DNA of 45,849 nt from JAWKVD01 sp041398225 (GCA_041398225.1 JAWKVD010000025.1:1-45849), one strand, 5' to 3'; counted from the stretch's first letter, positions 24,531 to 33,443 are shown. Made by a program: numbers and translations. The notes: generated from the sequence alone by a model not told the origin.

Positions 24531-25237
24531 ATGGACAAGAAGATCCTCGGCCGCATCTACAGCCGCATCGTCCACAAATACTTCCTCAACGACATGTATC
24601 TCGACCTGCGCATGCGCGCGAAGGCCGACACCGTCGACTACATCGAGGCCAACCTCGCCGGCGCCATGCTGTGCCAGGGGCGCAAGCCGCTCATCGAGCT
24701 CTGCATGAAGCGCGAGCGCGAGGCCGGCCTCAACGGACTGATCCTCGAATTCGGCGTCGCCGGCGGCACCTCCACGCGCATCATCGCGCGCAACGCCGCG
24801 CCGCGCACCGTGCACGGCTTCGACAGCTTCGAAGGTCTGCCCTCCGACTGGAGCGGCACTCACGAACAGACCGGACGCTACACCCAGAACGGCAAGCTGC
24901 CGCGCGCGTGCCCGCCAACGTCGCGCTTCACAAGGGCTGGTTCGACGCCACCCTGCCCAGCTTCCTGGAAGCCAACCCGGGGCCGGTCTCCTTCGTCAAC
25001 ATCGACTGCGACATCTACGAGTCGACCCGCTACGTGCTCGAGCAGCTCCGCGACCGCCTCCGCCCGGGCTCGGTGATCCTCTTCGACGAGTACTACAACT
25101 ACCCGAACTGGCGCGAACACGAGTACCGCGCCTGGCAGGAATTCGTCGCCGCCAACAACATCGCCTACCGCTATGCCGGCTTCTCCACCATGCGCTACCA
25201 CGCAGCGGTGCAGATCACCGCGATCGGAAATGCGTGA
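24531..25237 (+). pseudogene. TylF/MycF-type O-methyltransferase, frame-disrupted as read
   Basis: SAM-dependent methyltransferase related to macrocin O-methyltransferase TylF. The first frame (24531 to about 24900, from MDKKILGRIYSR) contains the SAM-binding motif ILEFGVAGGTSTR and the following HGFDSFEGLPSDW. The expected continuation RVPANVALHKGWFDATLPSF and the metal-binding FVNIDCDIYESTRYVL plus VILFDEYYNYPNWREHE lie in a second frame that runs to a stop at 25237. The break falls in the run CGCGCGCG at 24901-24908. Two extra bases (a CG slip) or one missing base repairs it. The repaired protein would have about 235 residues, normal for the family. The gene stands alone with no macrolide or sugar cluster, so the substrate is unknown. 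Confidence 0.85.
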
Positions 25238-25484
25238 ACCATCCTGCGTTCCGGCCGCGTTCGGCGCGGACCGCCCCGCCGACAGGAACCATTCGGGTCA
25301 GGCCCCCGCCCGGTCGCCTCACGGTTGTGGATCGTCTGCTGCGCGAAGCGTTTTGAGCCCGGCCGTCCACCGGATTAGAAGGTCTTAATCCAATGGCGGA
25401 ATTGTCTGTCTCCCCGGCTTCGGGCTAGCTCGCCGCTCGCGGGCCAGTCGGTGATTCGGCCCGTCGGCAACGCAGGAACCCTTC

Positions 25485-27470
25485 ATGGCGAAGAACAACC
25501 AGGCGAAGCTCTTCGACAACAAGTCGGCCAAGGGCGGCGACTACTCCGCCAAGGACATCGAAGTCCTTGAGGGGCTGGAGCCTGTCCGCAAACGCCCCGG
25601 CATGTATATCGGCGGCACCGACGAGCGCGCCTTCCACCACCTCTTCGCCGAGGTTCTCGATAACGCCGTCGACGAGGCCGTCGCCGGCCACGCCTCGCAC
25701 ATCGACGTCAAGCTGACCGCCGACGGCTTCCTCAGCGTTCGCGACGACGGACGCGGCATCCCGATCGATCCGCACCCGAAATTTCCGAAGAAGTCGGCGG
25801 TCGAGGTGATCCTCACCACGCTGCACTCGGGCGGCAAGTTCAGCAACAAGGCCTACCAGACGGCCGGCGGTCTCCACGGCGTCGGCGTGTCGGTCGTCAA
25901 CGCGCTCTCCGAAAAGCTCGAAGTCGAGATCGCTCGCGACCGCAAGCTCTACGGACAAAGCTATTCGCGCGGCGCTCCCACATCGAAACTGCAGGTGCTC
26001 GGCGCGGCGCCCAACCGTCGCGGCACCACCATCCGCTTCCGGCCCGACCCGCAGATCTTCGGCGACCGCCTCCACTGGAAGCCGGCGCGGCTCTACGCCA
26101 TGGCCCGCTCCAAGGCCTATCTGTCCCGCGCCGCCGAAATCCGCTGGTCGTGCGACCCTGAGCTTCTCAAGGGCGACGACAAGACCCCGGCCGAAGCGAT
26201 TCTGTCCTACCCGAACGGCCTCGCCGACATGCTCAACGAGATGGCCGAGGGCGCCAATCAGGTCATCCCGTCCGTCTTCTCCGGGCGGGTCGAAGGCGAT
26301 GACGGCGTCGCGGTCGAATGGGCCGTCACCTGGAGCGCCAACGGTTTCGGCGAGGCCGACGGCGTCACCCGCTCCTACTGCAACACCATCCCAACGCCCG
26401 AGGGCGGCACGCACGAAGCCGGCATGCGCTCGGCGCTCACCAAGGCGTTGCGCGCCTATGGCGAGATGACCAACATCAAGAAGGCCGCGCAGATCACCGC
26501 CGACGACGTGCTCGGAACCGCCTGCGCGCTGTTGTCGGTGTTCATCCGCAACCCGGAATTCGTCGGCCAGACAAAAGAGAAGCTCTCCACCGACAGCGCC
26601 TTCCGCGTCACCGAGAACGCAATGCGCGACCGTTTCGATCACTGGCTCACCGCCAGCCCGAAAGACGCCACCAAACTGCTCGAATGGGCGATCGGCCAGG
26701 CCGAGGATCGGATGCGCAAGCGCCGCGACAAGGAAGTCGCGCGCCAGTCCGCCACCCGCAAGCTGCGCCTGCCCGGCAAGCTCGCCGACTGTTCGGACAA
26801 CTCCGCGCAAGGCACCGAGATCTTCATCGTCGAAGGCGACTCGGCCGGCGGCTCGGCCAAGCAGGCGCGCGATCGCGCCACCCAGGCGGTGCTGCCGTTA
26901 CGCGGCAAGATCCTCAACGTCGCCTCGGCGGGCGACGAGAAGCTCTCGAACAACAAGGAGCTTTCGGACCTGACCACCGCCCTCGGCTGCGGTCTCGGCC
27001 ATCGCTTCCGTCTCGACGATCTTCGCTACGAGCGCGTCGTCATCATGACCGACGCCGACGTCGACGGCGCGCACATCGCTGCGCTGCTCATCACCTTCTT
27101 CTATCGCCAGACGCCCGAACTGATCGAGGCCGGGCGGCTCTACCTCGCCATGCCGCCGCTCTATCGCATCAGCCAGGGCGGCAAGACGATCTACGCCCGC
27201 GACGACGCCCACAAGGACGAGATTCTCGCGACCGAGTTCAAGGGCAAGAAGCCGGAGATCGGCCGCTTCAAGGGTCTCGGCGAGATGATGCCCGCCCAGC
27301 TCAAGGAAACCACCATGAACCCGGCGACGCGTACGATGGCGCGCGTCGCTCTGCCCGACGGCCTGAAAAAGCCGCAGCAGCTGGTCGAAACCCTGATGGG
27401 CAAGCGCGCCGAGCTGCGCTTCAAATACATCCAGGAAAACGCGAAGTTCATTGAGGAACTGGACGTCTAA
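25485..27470 (+). CDS. parE: DNA topoisomerase IV subunit B (ParE)
   Basis: ATPase subunit of topoisomerase IV, which separates replicated chromosomes. The 661-residue product has the GHKL ATP-binding motifs EVLDNAVDEAVAG, VRDDGRGIPID, GGKFSNKAYQTAGGLHGVG, the transducer domain, and the Toprim domain with FIVEGDSAGGSAKQARDR and MTDADVDGAHIAALL, then GRLYLAMPPLYRI. The segment PLRGKILNVASAGDEKLSNNKEL and the size (smaller than GyrB) favour ParE over GyrB. Subunit ParC is not in the window. An in-frame ATG at 25485 is used. An inverted repeat GGATTA ... TAATCC at 25372-25391 lies in the 247-base upstream region. Confidence 0.95.
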   Translation: MAKNNQAKLFDNKSAKGGDYSAKDIEVLEGLEPVRKRPGMYIGGTDERAFHHLFAEVLDNAVDEAVAGHASHIDVKLTADGFLSVRDDGRGIPIDPHPKFPKKSAVEVILTTLHSGGKFSNKAYQTAGGLHGVGVSVVNALSEKLEVEIARDRKLYGQSYSRGAPTSKLQVLGAAPNRRGTTIRFRPDPQIFGDRLHWKPARLYAMARSKAYLSRAAEIRWSCDPELLKGDDKTPAEAILSYPNGLADMLNEMAEGANQVIPSVFSGRVEGDDGVAVEWAVTWSANGFGEADGVTRSYCNTIPTPEGGTHEAGMRSALTKALRAYGEMTNIKKAAQITADDVLGTACALLSVFIRNPEFVGQTKEKLSTDSAFRVTENAMRDRFDHWLTASPKDATKLLEWAIGQAEDRMRKRRDKEVARQSATRKLRLPGKLADCSDNSAQGTEIFIVEGDSAGGSAKQARDRATQAVLPLRGKILNVASAGDEKLSNNKELSDLTTALGCGLGHRFRLDDLRYERVVIMTDADVDGAHIAALLITFFYRQTPELIEAGRLYLAMPPLYRISQGGKTIYARDDAHKDEILATEFKGKKPEIGRFKGLGEMMPAQLKETTMNPATRTMARVALPDGLKKPQQLVETLMGKRAELRFKYIQENAKFIEELDV

Positions 27471-27502
27471 CTCCGTCCGCTCCGGCCTTCGGCGCCCCGA
27501 AC

Positions 27503-27527
27503 AATTAATCGGTTTGATCGATTAATT
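27503..27527. promoter_or_regulatory. Inverted repeat upstream of yeiH, candidate LysR-type operator
   Basis: AATTAATCG-gtttgat-CGATTAATT is a perfect 9-bp inverted repeat in a strikingly A+T-rich 60-base patch between parE and yeiH. It contains the T-N11-A form typical of LysR-type regulator sites, and a LysR gene follows yeiH. It would overlap the -35 area of a possible promoter ending at TAATTATC (about 27534-27541). Confidence 0.55.
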
Positions 27528-27546
27528 CGACAATAATTATCAGTTG

Positions 27547-27561
27547 GACGAATTATTCGTC
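27547..27561. promoter_or_regulatory. Second palindrome upstream of yeiH
   Basis: GACGAAT-T-ATTCGTC is a perfect 7-bp inverted repeat with a single central base, 20 bases downstream of the first repeat and about 42 bases before the yeiH ATG. Two differently shaped dyads in tandem could be the recognition and activation sites of the linked LysR regulator, or one may belong to another regulator. Confidence 0.45.
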
Positions 27562-27602
27562 TGCATGATCCAGTCCGGCGTCCGCCAACTGGAGACCGCC
27601 CC

Positions 27603-28673
27603 ATGCAGCACGCCATCGCTGACGCCCCACGCCCCGACCCGGCGAGGAAGCACCCCGCTCTCGCCGGTTTTCCCGGCGCCCTGATCCCCGCCCTCCCTGG
27701 CCTTGCGCTGTGCGCCGCGATCGCGGGGCTCGCCTTCGTTCTGCGCGGCCTTCCCGGCATGGCCATTCTCTCGCCAATGATCCTCTCGACCCTGATCGGG
27801 ATGACGCTGCACAACCTCGTCGGCGCCCCCGCCTGGGCGAAGCCCGGCGTGAAGATCAGCCTCAGGCCTATCCTGCGCATCGGCATCATCCTGCTCGGCC
27901 TCCAGATCATGGCGAGCCAGGTCATGCAGGTCGGCTGGACCGGCGTCGGCGTGATTGCGGCGACATTGCTGGCCACCTTCGCCTTCACCAAATGGCTGGG
28001 CGCGCGCATGGGCGTCGAGCGCAAGATGGCCGAACTGATCGCGGCGGGCACCTCCATCTGCGGCGCCTCGGCGGTCATCGCGACCAACACCGTCACCGAA
28101 GGCAAGGACGAGGATGTCGCCTACGCCGTCGCCTGCGTCACGGTGTTCGGCAGCCTCTCCATATTCCTCTATCCCGTTCTGCCGGGTTTGCTGCATCTCG
28201 GCCCCCACGCCTTCGGACTGTGGGCCGGCGCTTCGATCCACGAAGTCGCCCAGGTCATCGGCGCCGCCTTCCAGGACGGCCCCGTCGCCGGCGAGACCGC
28301 GACCGTCGCCAAGCTCACCCGCGTGATGATGCTCGCGCCGCTGGTCATCGGTCTCGGCGTCGTCGCCAGCCGCCGCGCCGCGCACGCGCCCGGGGGAACG
28401 AAACGCGCGGCGCCGCCCATGCCGTGGTTCGTGCTCGGCTTCATCGCCATGATGGTCCTCAACAGCGCCGTGCACATTCCCGCATCGGTGAAGTCCGTCA
28501 CCACACCCGCCACGGCCTTCCTGCTCTCCATGGCGCTGGCCGCGATGGGCCTCGAAACCGACTTCCGCAAGCTGAAAGCCGAAGGCTGGAAGCCGCTGGC
28601 GCTGGCCGCCATCGCGTGGATCTTCATCAGCGTTTTCAGCCTCGCGCTGATCTCGGTCACCGCCTATGGTTGA
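27603..28673 (+). CDS. yeiH: YeiH family putative sulfate/anion exporter
   Basis: Polytopic inner-membrane protein of the UPF0324 (PSE, putative sulfate exporter) family. The 356-residue product has about ten hydrophobic helices, the family signatures LSPMILSTLIGMTLHNLVG near residue 57, RPILRIGIILLGLQI near 90, AAGTSICGASAVIATNTV near 140 (the most conserved loop), and GASIHEVAQVIGAAF near 210. A GGAG ribosome binding site precedes the ATG. A LysR-family gene starts 16 bases after its stop. In Escherichia coli yeiH is paired with yeiE, a LysR-type regulator linked to sulfite stress, and the same pairing appears here although in tandem rather than divergent order. Transport substrate has not been proved for this family. 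Confidence 0.9.
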   Translation: MQHAIADAPRPDPARKHPALAGFPGALIPALPGLALCAAIAGLAFVLRGLPGMAILSPMILSTLIGMTLHNLVGAPAWAKPGVKISLRPILRIGIILLGLQIMASQVMQVGWTGVGVIAATLLATFAFTKWLGARMGVERKMAELIAAGTSICGASAVIATNTVTEGKDEDVAYAVACVTVFGSLSIFLYPVLPGLLHLGPHAFGLWAGASIHEVAQVIGAAFQDGPVAGETATVAKLTRVMMLAPLVIGLGVVASRRAAHAPGGTKRAAPPMPWFVLGFIAMMVLNSAVHIPASVKSVTTPATAFLLSMALAAMGLETDFRKLKAEGWKPLALAAIAWIFISVFSLALISVTAYG

Positions 28674-28689
28674 GACACATGGTTGATCA

Positions 28690-29583
28690 ATGACCCTCGA
28701 ACAGCTTCGCATCTTCATTGCAGTCGCCGAGCGCGAACACGTAACCCGCGCCGCCGAGGCCCTGAATCTCACGCAGTCCGCCGTCAGCGCAGCCGTCGCC
28801 GCGCTGGAGACCCGCTATGGCGTCGCGCTGTTCCACCGCGTCGGCCGCTCGATCGAACTCAGCCAGGAAGGCCGCGCCTTTCTCGGCGAAGCCCGCGCCG
28901 TGCTCGAACGCGCCGAGGCGGCCGAACGCGCGCTGATCGACATGAGCGGCCTCAAGCGCGGCAGCCTGCGCATCCGCGCCAGCCAGACCATCGCCAGCTA
29001 CTGGCTGCCGCCGCGCCTCGCCAGCTTCCGCCGCGCCTTCCCGCAGATCGACCTCGCCGTCTCCGTCGGCAACACGCAGCAGGCCGCGCAGGCGGTCAGC
29101 TCCGGCGCGGCCGAACTCGCTTTCGTCGAAGGCCGCATCGACGACCCCGACCTCGAGCTTTCCGAAGTCGACCATGACCGCCTCATCGTCGTCGTCGCGC
29201 CCGGCCATCCATGGGCGAAGAAAAGCAGGCTGACCGCGAAAGACCTTGCAGCAGGCGAATGGGTGCTGCGCGAAACGGGCTCCGGCACCCGTTCGGAATT
29301 CGAGGCGGCGCTCACAGCGGCCGGGGTCGATCCGCAGGCCCTCAATGTCGTGCTGGAGCTTCCCTCCAACGAAGCCGTGCGCGTGGCGGTCGAAGGCGGC
29401 GCCGGCGTGGGCGCCCTGTCGGACCTGGCCGCCGCGCCGGGACTCGAAACCGGCGCGCTAGCCCGTGCGCGCTTTGCGATGTCCCAACGCACCTTCCACG
29501 CCCTGCGCCATCGTGGCCGCTACCAGTCCCGCGCCGCGCAGGCCTTCCTGGGGCATTGCCTTGGTGAACAGGAAACGCGCTAG
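28690..29583 (+). CDS. LysR family transcriptional regulator (YeiE-like)
   Basis: A 297-residue LysR-type regulator. The winged helix-turn-helix (residues 1-60) reads LEQLRIFIAVAEREHVTRAAEALNLTQSAVSAAVAALE, followed by FHRVGRSIELSQEGRAFL. The effector-binding domain (about 90-290) includes SGLKRGSLRIRASQTIASYWLPP and VSSGAAELAFVEG. It follows yeiH in the same orientation and probably the same transcript, and likely binds the dyads upstream of yeiH, controlling both genes. The resemblance to YeiE and CbbR/CysB-type regulators is family-level. Inducer unknown; a sulfur oxyanion is the reasonable guess from its partner gene. Confidence 0.88.
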   Translation: MTLEQLRIFIAVAEREHVTRAAEALNLTQSAVSAAVAALETRYGVALFHRVGRSIELSQEGRAFLGEARAVLERAEAAERALIDMSGLKRGSLRIRASQTIASYWLPPRLASFRRAFPQIDLAVSVGNTQQAAQAVSSGAAELAFVEGRIDDPDLELSEVDHDRLIVVVAPGHPWAKKSRLTAKDLAAGEWVLRETGSGTRSEFEAALTAAGVDPQALNVVLELPSNEAVRVAVEGGAGVGALSDLAAAPGLETGALARARFAMSQRTFHALRHRGRYQSRAAQAFLGHCLGEQETR

Positions 29584-29870
29584 ACGCCGGCGCCCGCCCG
29601 CACGCCGGGTCCAGCCCGGATTTGATTGGGATTTCGGAGCATCCGGCGGCCCGCTCGCCCTAAACCCCGCCGCTAACCCTTTCGCCCCGCCCCAGATGCA
29701 CCGCCGTCACGCGGGCGTGCAAAACGCCGATCCCACAGTGCTTGGGGCCCCGCCGGGATTGACTTGGAACGCTGAGCCCCTATTGCTCGCCCCAGCCTCG
29801 GGCGATTGGTCCGGGGAGCTCCCGTTGGGCTGCGGGACGTCCGGACAAGACGCACGTATGACGTATTTCA
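29584..29870. other. Intergenic region before the DEAD-box helicase gene
   Basis: About 290 bases with no credible gene. Sequence is GC-rich and low in structure. The leader of DEAD-box RNA helicase genes is often cold-regulated, but I see no cold-shock element or clear promoter. Confidence 0.4.
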
Positions 29871-31403
29871 ATGACCTTTGACGAGCTGAGCCTCGATCCG
29901 AAGGTGCTCGCCGCGGTGAAAGCCGCCGGTTACGAGACCCCGACTCCGATCCAGAGCCAGGCCATTCCGGCCGTGCTCGGCGGACAGGACGTCACCGGCA
30001 TCGCCCAGACCGGCACCGGCAAGACCGCCGCCTTCGTGCTTCCGATGATCCACAAGCTCGGCCAGGGCCGGGCCAAGGCGCGGATGCCGCGTTCGCTCAT
30101 CCTCGAGCCGACGCGCGAACTCGCCGCGCAGGTCGCCGAGAATTTCGAGAAGTACGGCGTCAACTACAAGCTCAACATGGCGCTGCTGATCGGCGGCGTG
30201 TCGTTCGCCGATCAGGACCGCAAGCTGATGGCCGGCGTCGACGTGCTGATCGCCACGCCCGGCCGCCTGATGGACCATTTCGAGCGCGGCCGCCTGCTGC
30301 TCACCGGCGTGCAGATGCTGGTCATCGACGAAGCCGACCGCATGCTCGACATGGGCTTCATCCCCGACATCGAACGCATTTGCGGTCTGCTGCCGCCCTC
30401 GCGCCAGACGCTGCTGTTCTCGGCCACCATGCCGCCGGAGATCACGCGCCTCGCCAAGCAGTTCCAGAAAGACCCGACGCGGATCGAGGTGTCGCGCCCC
30501 GCCACCACCGCCGAGACCATCACCCAGTACATCACCCACTGCCCGTCCAACGAAGACACCATCAAGCGCGCCGTGCTGCGCTCGATCATCCACGAACGCC
30601 TCACCGATCGCGCCATCGTCTTCTGCAACCGCAAGCGCGAGGTGGATGTCGTCGCCAAGTCGCTGCGCAGCCACGGCTTCGACGCCGCCGCCATTCACGG
30701 CGACTTGCCGCAATCGGTCCGCATGGAGACGCTCGACCGGTTCCGCTCCAACGATCTCAAACTGCTCGTCGCCAGCGACGTCGCCGCGCGCGGCCTCGAC
30801 ATTCCTGACGTCAGCCAGGTCTTCAACTACGCCCCGCCGCCGAACTCGGACGACTATGTCCACCGCATCGGCCGCACCGGCCGCGCCGGCCGCAAGGGCG
30901 AAAGCTTCACCATCGTCAGCCCCGGCGACGACCGCCTGTGGGAAGCCGTGCGCAAGCGCATCGGCAAGGACATCGAGGCCTTCACGCCGGCCGACTTCGA
31001 CGAGGCCGTCGGCGAAGCCCGCTCGCGCGGACCCGCTCCGCGCCGCGACCGTTTCGAGAAGTCTTCCGGCCGCAACCGCAAGGGCCGCCGTGGCCGCTCG
31101 AACGAGTCCGAGCAGGACGCGACGCCCGACGAAACCGCTGCGGAGCAATCCGCCCCGGAGAGCCCGGCGCCCGCCAAGCAGGCCTCCACTAAACAGGCCC
31201 CAGCCAAACAGGCCCAGGCGAACCAGCCGGACGAGCCCGCGCGCCCCGGTCGCGCCCGCGCCCGCAACGAAGGCCGTTCGCGCCGTCAGGAGCCCCGCCG
31301 CAACGCGCGCGAGGACGAATCGCGCGAACCCAAGCTGGCCGGAATGGGCGACCACGTTCCGGAGTTCCTGCTGCGCGCGATCGGCGACCTTCAGGATAAT
31401 TGA
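29871..31403 (+). CDS. rhlE: DEAD-box ATP-dependent RNA helicase (RhlE-like)
   Basis: RNA helicase likely involved in ribosome assembly and mRNA decay, often cold-induced. The 510-residue product has all motifs: Q motif TPIQSQAIP (25-33), motif I AQTGTGKT (45-52), Ia PTRELAAQ, Ib TPGRLMD, II DEAD (153-156), III SAT, IV AIVFCNRKREVD, V ASDVAARGLDIP and VI YVHRIGRTGRAG. After about residue 370 comes a long basic, low-complexity tail rich in Arg, Lys-Gln-Ala repeats and Pro, typical of the RNA-binding tails of alphaproteobacterial RhlE proteins. The tail ends in an ordered KLAGMGDHVPEFLLRA segment that may be a partner-binding motif. The exact subfamily (RhlE rather than SrmB/DbpA) is inferred from the core and tail. 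Confidence 0.92.
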   Translation: MTFDELSLDPKVLAAVKAAGYETPTPIQSQAIPAVLGGQDVTGIAQTGTGKTAAFVLPMIHKLGQGRAKARMPRSLILEPTRELAAQVAENFEKYGVNYKLNMALLIGGVSFADQDRKLMAGVDVLIATPGRLMDHFERGRLLLTGVQMLVIDEADRMLDMGFIPDIERICGLLPPSRQTLLFSATMPPEITRLAKQFQKDPTRIEVSRPATTAETITQYITHCPSNEDTIKRAVLRSIIHERLTDRAIVFCNRKREVDVVAKSLRSHGFDAAAIHGDLPQSVRMETLDRFRSNDLKLLVASDVAARGLDIPDVSQVFNYAPPPNSDDYVHRIGRTGRAGRKGESFTIVSPGDDRLWEAVRKRIGKDIEAFTPADFDEAVGEARSRGPAPRRDRFEKSSGRNRKGRRGRSNESEQDATPDETAAEQSAPESPAPAKQASTKQAPAKQAQANQPDEPARPGRARARNEGRSRRQEPRRNAREDESREPKLAGMGDHVPEFLLRAIGDLQDN

Positions 31404-31440
31404 AATTACCGCCGGACAATCGCTCCCGGACCCCTCCGAT

Positions 31441-31462
31441 ATCCTCTATTTCCGTAGGGGAT
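31441..31462 (+). terminator. Weak hairpin after the helicase gene
   Basis: ATCCTCTA-tttccg-TAGGGGAT forms an 8-bp stem (one G-U pair) 37 bases after the helicase stop, followed nine bases later by TTTTT. It may be a weak terminator separating the helicase from the GGDEF gene. The gap between stem and T run is longer than ideal. Confidence 0.35.
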
Positions 31463-31580
31463 TCAGGAGATTTTTCGCTTCCCGATTAAGGTCATTAGCC
31501 AATCCGTAACAGCTCGGGATCACTGTCCTTGCGTCCGGAGGCGTGGGGTTAAACCGGGCGTGCAAGGACTTCAGGCGACA

Positions 31581-32651
31581 ATGACAAATCTCGTTTCACA
31601 GCTCGCGGGCCCGGAAGGCGTCGCCTTAGGCCACAAGACCGTCGACGAGATCGGCAAGCTTGTGCTCCCCGTCAGTCCCCAGAACTACGAAATCTTCCTC
31701 GCCTACTTCACCCACTCGGTCCCCGACCTGCGCACGACCCTCGACAAGCTGATCGAGTCCGGCGCCGGGCTGACCGCGGGCGACATGGAAAACATCTACG
31801 ACCGCTACTTCTCCACCACCCAGCTCTCGACGCAGGTGATGGAGACCGGCTCGCGGATCGCGCACGAGATCGCCGACGCGCTGGACGCCCTCAAACTGGC
31901 CGGCGCCACCACCGAACGCTACGGCGTCACTCTGAACGTCGCCCGCGACTCGCTGGGCTCGGGCAAGGTCGACGGCGAATCCCTCAAGCGCCTCGTCACC
32001 GCGCTCGCCACGGCCACAAACGAAATGTCGCGCCAGAACTCGGCGCTGTCGGACAAGCTCTCCAGCTCCTCGCAGGAGATCGAGAACCTGCGCGTCTCGC
32101 TGCGCCAGGCCCGCGCCGAAGCCCTCACCGACGCCCTCACCGGCGTCGCCAACCGCAAGCTGTTCGACGAGACGCTGAAGCTCCGCAAGGACGAAGCCGA
32201 CGAGGAGAAATCCGAACTCGCGCTCCTGCTGTGCGACATCGACCATTTCAAATCGTTCAATGACACCTGGGGCCACCAGACCGGCGACCAGGTCATCCGC
32301 TTCGTGGCCTCCACGCTCTCGCGCTTCGCCCTGCCCGACCACCTGGTCGCGCGCTATGGCGGCGAGGAATTCGCGGTCATCATGCCGCGCACCGAAATGG
32401 CCACCGCCGCCCGCCTCGCGGAACAGATCCGCAGCGCCATCGAGGCCAAGCGCCTGGTCCGCCGCTCGACCAACGAAACCATCGGCGCCGTCACCATCTC
32501 CTTCGGCTGCGCGCGCTACGCGCCGGGCGAGAGCATCGGCTCGCTCATCTCGCGCGCCGACGAATGCCTCTACAAGTCCAAGCATGACGGCCGGAACCGG
32601 GTCACCACCGAAGCCGACATGCCGCAAGGCGACTCCGAGCGCGCGGCCTAG
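31581..32651 (+). CDS. GGDEF diguanylate cyclase
   Basis: Makes the second messenger cyclic di-GMP from two GTP. The 356-residue product has an N-terminal helical region (about 1-175) with no recognised sensor domain (VSPQNYEIFLAYFTHSVPDLR is notable), a coiled coil near 150-175, then the GGDEF domain: DALTGVANRKLFDETL, CDIDHFKSFNDTWGHQTGD, the active half-site RYGGEEF (GGEEF 260-264) and DECLYKSKHDGRN. The residues expected for the inhibitory RxxD site before the active loop read ALPD here, so product inhibition through that site is probably lost. No transmembrane segment. The ATG at 31581 is used; a GTG at 31560 is an alternative start. It is convergent with tfoX, 7 bases apart. Confidence 0.92.
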   Translation: MTNLVSQLAGPEGVALGHKTVDEIGKLVLPVSPQNYEIFLAYFTHSVPDLRTTLDKLIESGAGLTAGDMENIYDRYFSTTQLSTQVMETGSRIAHEIADALDALKLAGATTERYGVTLNVARDSLGSGKVDGESLKRLVTALATATNEMSRQNSALSDKLSSSSQEIENLRVSLRQARAEALTDALTGVANRKLFDETLKLRKDEADEEKSELALLLCDIDHFKSFNDTWGHQTGDQVIRFVASTLSRFALPDHLVARYGGEEFAVIMPRTEMATAARLAEQIRSAIEAKRLVRRSTNETIGAVTISFGCARYAPGESIGSLISRADECLYKSKHDGRNRVTTEADMPQGDSERAA

Positions 32652-32658
32652 CCCGCGC

Positions 32659-33024
32659 TCACTTCTTCCGCGCCGGGGCCTTGCCCGCCGTCTTCTTCGA
32701 CCGCGCAATCCGCAACGACCGGCGCGCCAGCTCCACCGCCTCGTCGGGATCGTCCGCCGCGCTTTCCGGCAGGCGCCAGTATCCCATGTCGCGCGTGATC
32801 CCGTCCCGCTTGGCCGTATAGGTCCACGGCGCGGAGCCCATCGCCTTCAGGTCGGAAACGAACGCATCGTCGGTCTTGATGTAGAGAATGTCGTCGTCGA
32901 CCAGCGCGAACATCACGCCGTCCAGAAACACGCCCGCCGCGCCGAACATCCGCCGCGTCCGCACCGCACCGAGCCCGCCGAGCAGTTCCTCCACATAGTC
33001 GAGATAACCCGCCGACGCCGCCAT
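32659..33024 (-). CDS. TfoX N-terminal domain family protein
   Basis: A 121-residue protein of the TfoX N-domain type, with YLDYVEELLGGLGAVRTRRMFGAAGVFLDGVMFALVDDD and LYIKTDD. In gammaproteobacteria full TfoX/Sxy activates competence genes, but short single-domain versions like this one are of unknown role and are common as the last gene of SUF operons in alphaproteobacteria. It follows sufA after 28 bases on the same strand. The C-terminus is a basic Lys/Ala tail (SKKTAGKAPARKK). The function is not assigned. Confidence 0.85.
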   Translation of the reverse strand: MAASAGYLDYVEELLGGLGAVRTRRMFGAAGVFLDGVMFALVDDDILYIKTDDAFVSDLKAMGSAPWTYTAKRDGITRDMGYWRLPESAADDPDEAVELARRSLRIARSKKTAGKAPARKK

Positions 33025-33052
33025 GCCCCGATCCCCCGCGCTGGACTTGCGC

Positions 33053-33415
33053 CTACTCCTCGGCGCTCACCGGCACGATGGTGACGCTCTCGCCGCAGCC
33101 GCAGGCGTCGGTCTGGTTGGGATTGTTGAAGACGAACTTCGAGTGCATCGGCGTCACTTCGTAGTCGACCGTCGTGCCGAGCAGAAACAGCACCGCCTTG
33201 GAGTCGATGACGATCTCGACCCCGTTGTCCGAAACGCGCTCGTCCAGCGCTTCCGGCGCCTCCACGTAGGACATGGTGTATTCCATGCCGGCGCAGCCGC
33301 CATTGCGCACGCCCACGCGCAGAAAGCCGACATCCTTCGCGGCCATCAGCTCGCGCACGCGCTCCGCTGCGGCGTCGGTCAGGGTCACAACCTTGGGTCT
33401 GGGGCGTCTGGCCAT
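33053..33415 (-). CDS. sufA: Fe-S cluster A-type carrier SufA/HesB family
   Basis: Carrier that receives Fe-S clusters from the SufBCD scaffold and delivers them to apoproteins. The 120-residue product has the three conserved cysteines of the family, Cys41 (NGGCAGMEY) and Cys105 and Cys107 (DACGCGES), and the strand-loop segments LTDAAAERVRELM and SKAVLFLLGTTVDYE. It lies between sufT (29-base gap) and tfoX in the minus-strand sufCDSTA set. A slightly extended N-terminus and the NPNQTDACGCGES ending are typical for the SUF-linked members of alphaproteobacteria. Confidence 0.94.
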   Translation of the reverse strand: MARRPRPKVVTLTDAAAERVRELMAAKDVGFLRVGVRNGGCAGMEYTMSYVEAPEALDERVSDNGVEIVIDSKAVLFLLGTTVDYEVTPMHSKFVFNNPNQTDACGCGESVTIVPVSAEE

Positions 33416-33443
33416 GGGCTTTAGATGGTGACTCGCGAATGCC

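Noticed and set aside
25372..25391. CtrA site upstream of parE
   Set aside because: TTAG-N6-TTAA resembles the CtrA consensus TTAA-N7-TTAA, but both the first half and the spacing are off. Kept only as an inverted repeat GGATTA ... TAATCC.
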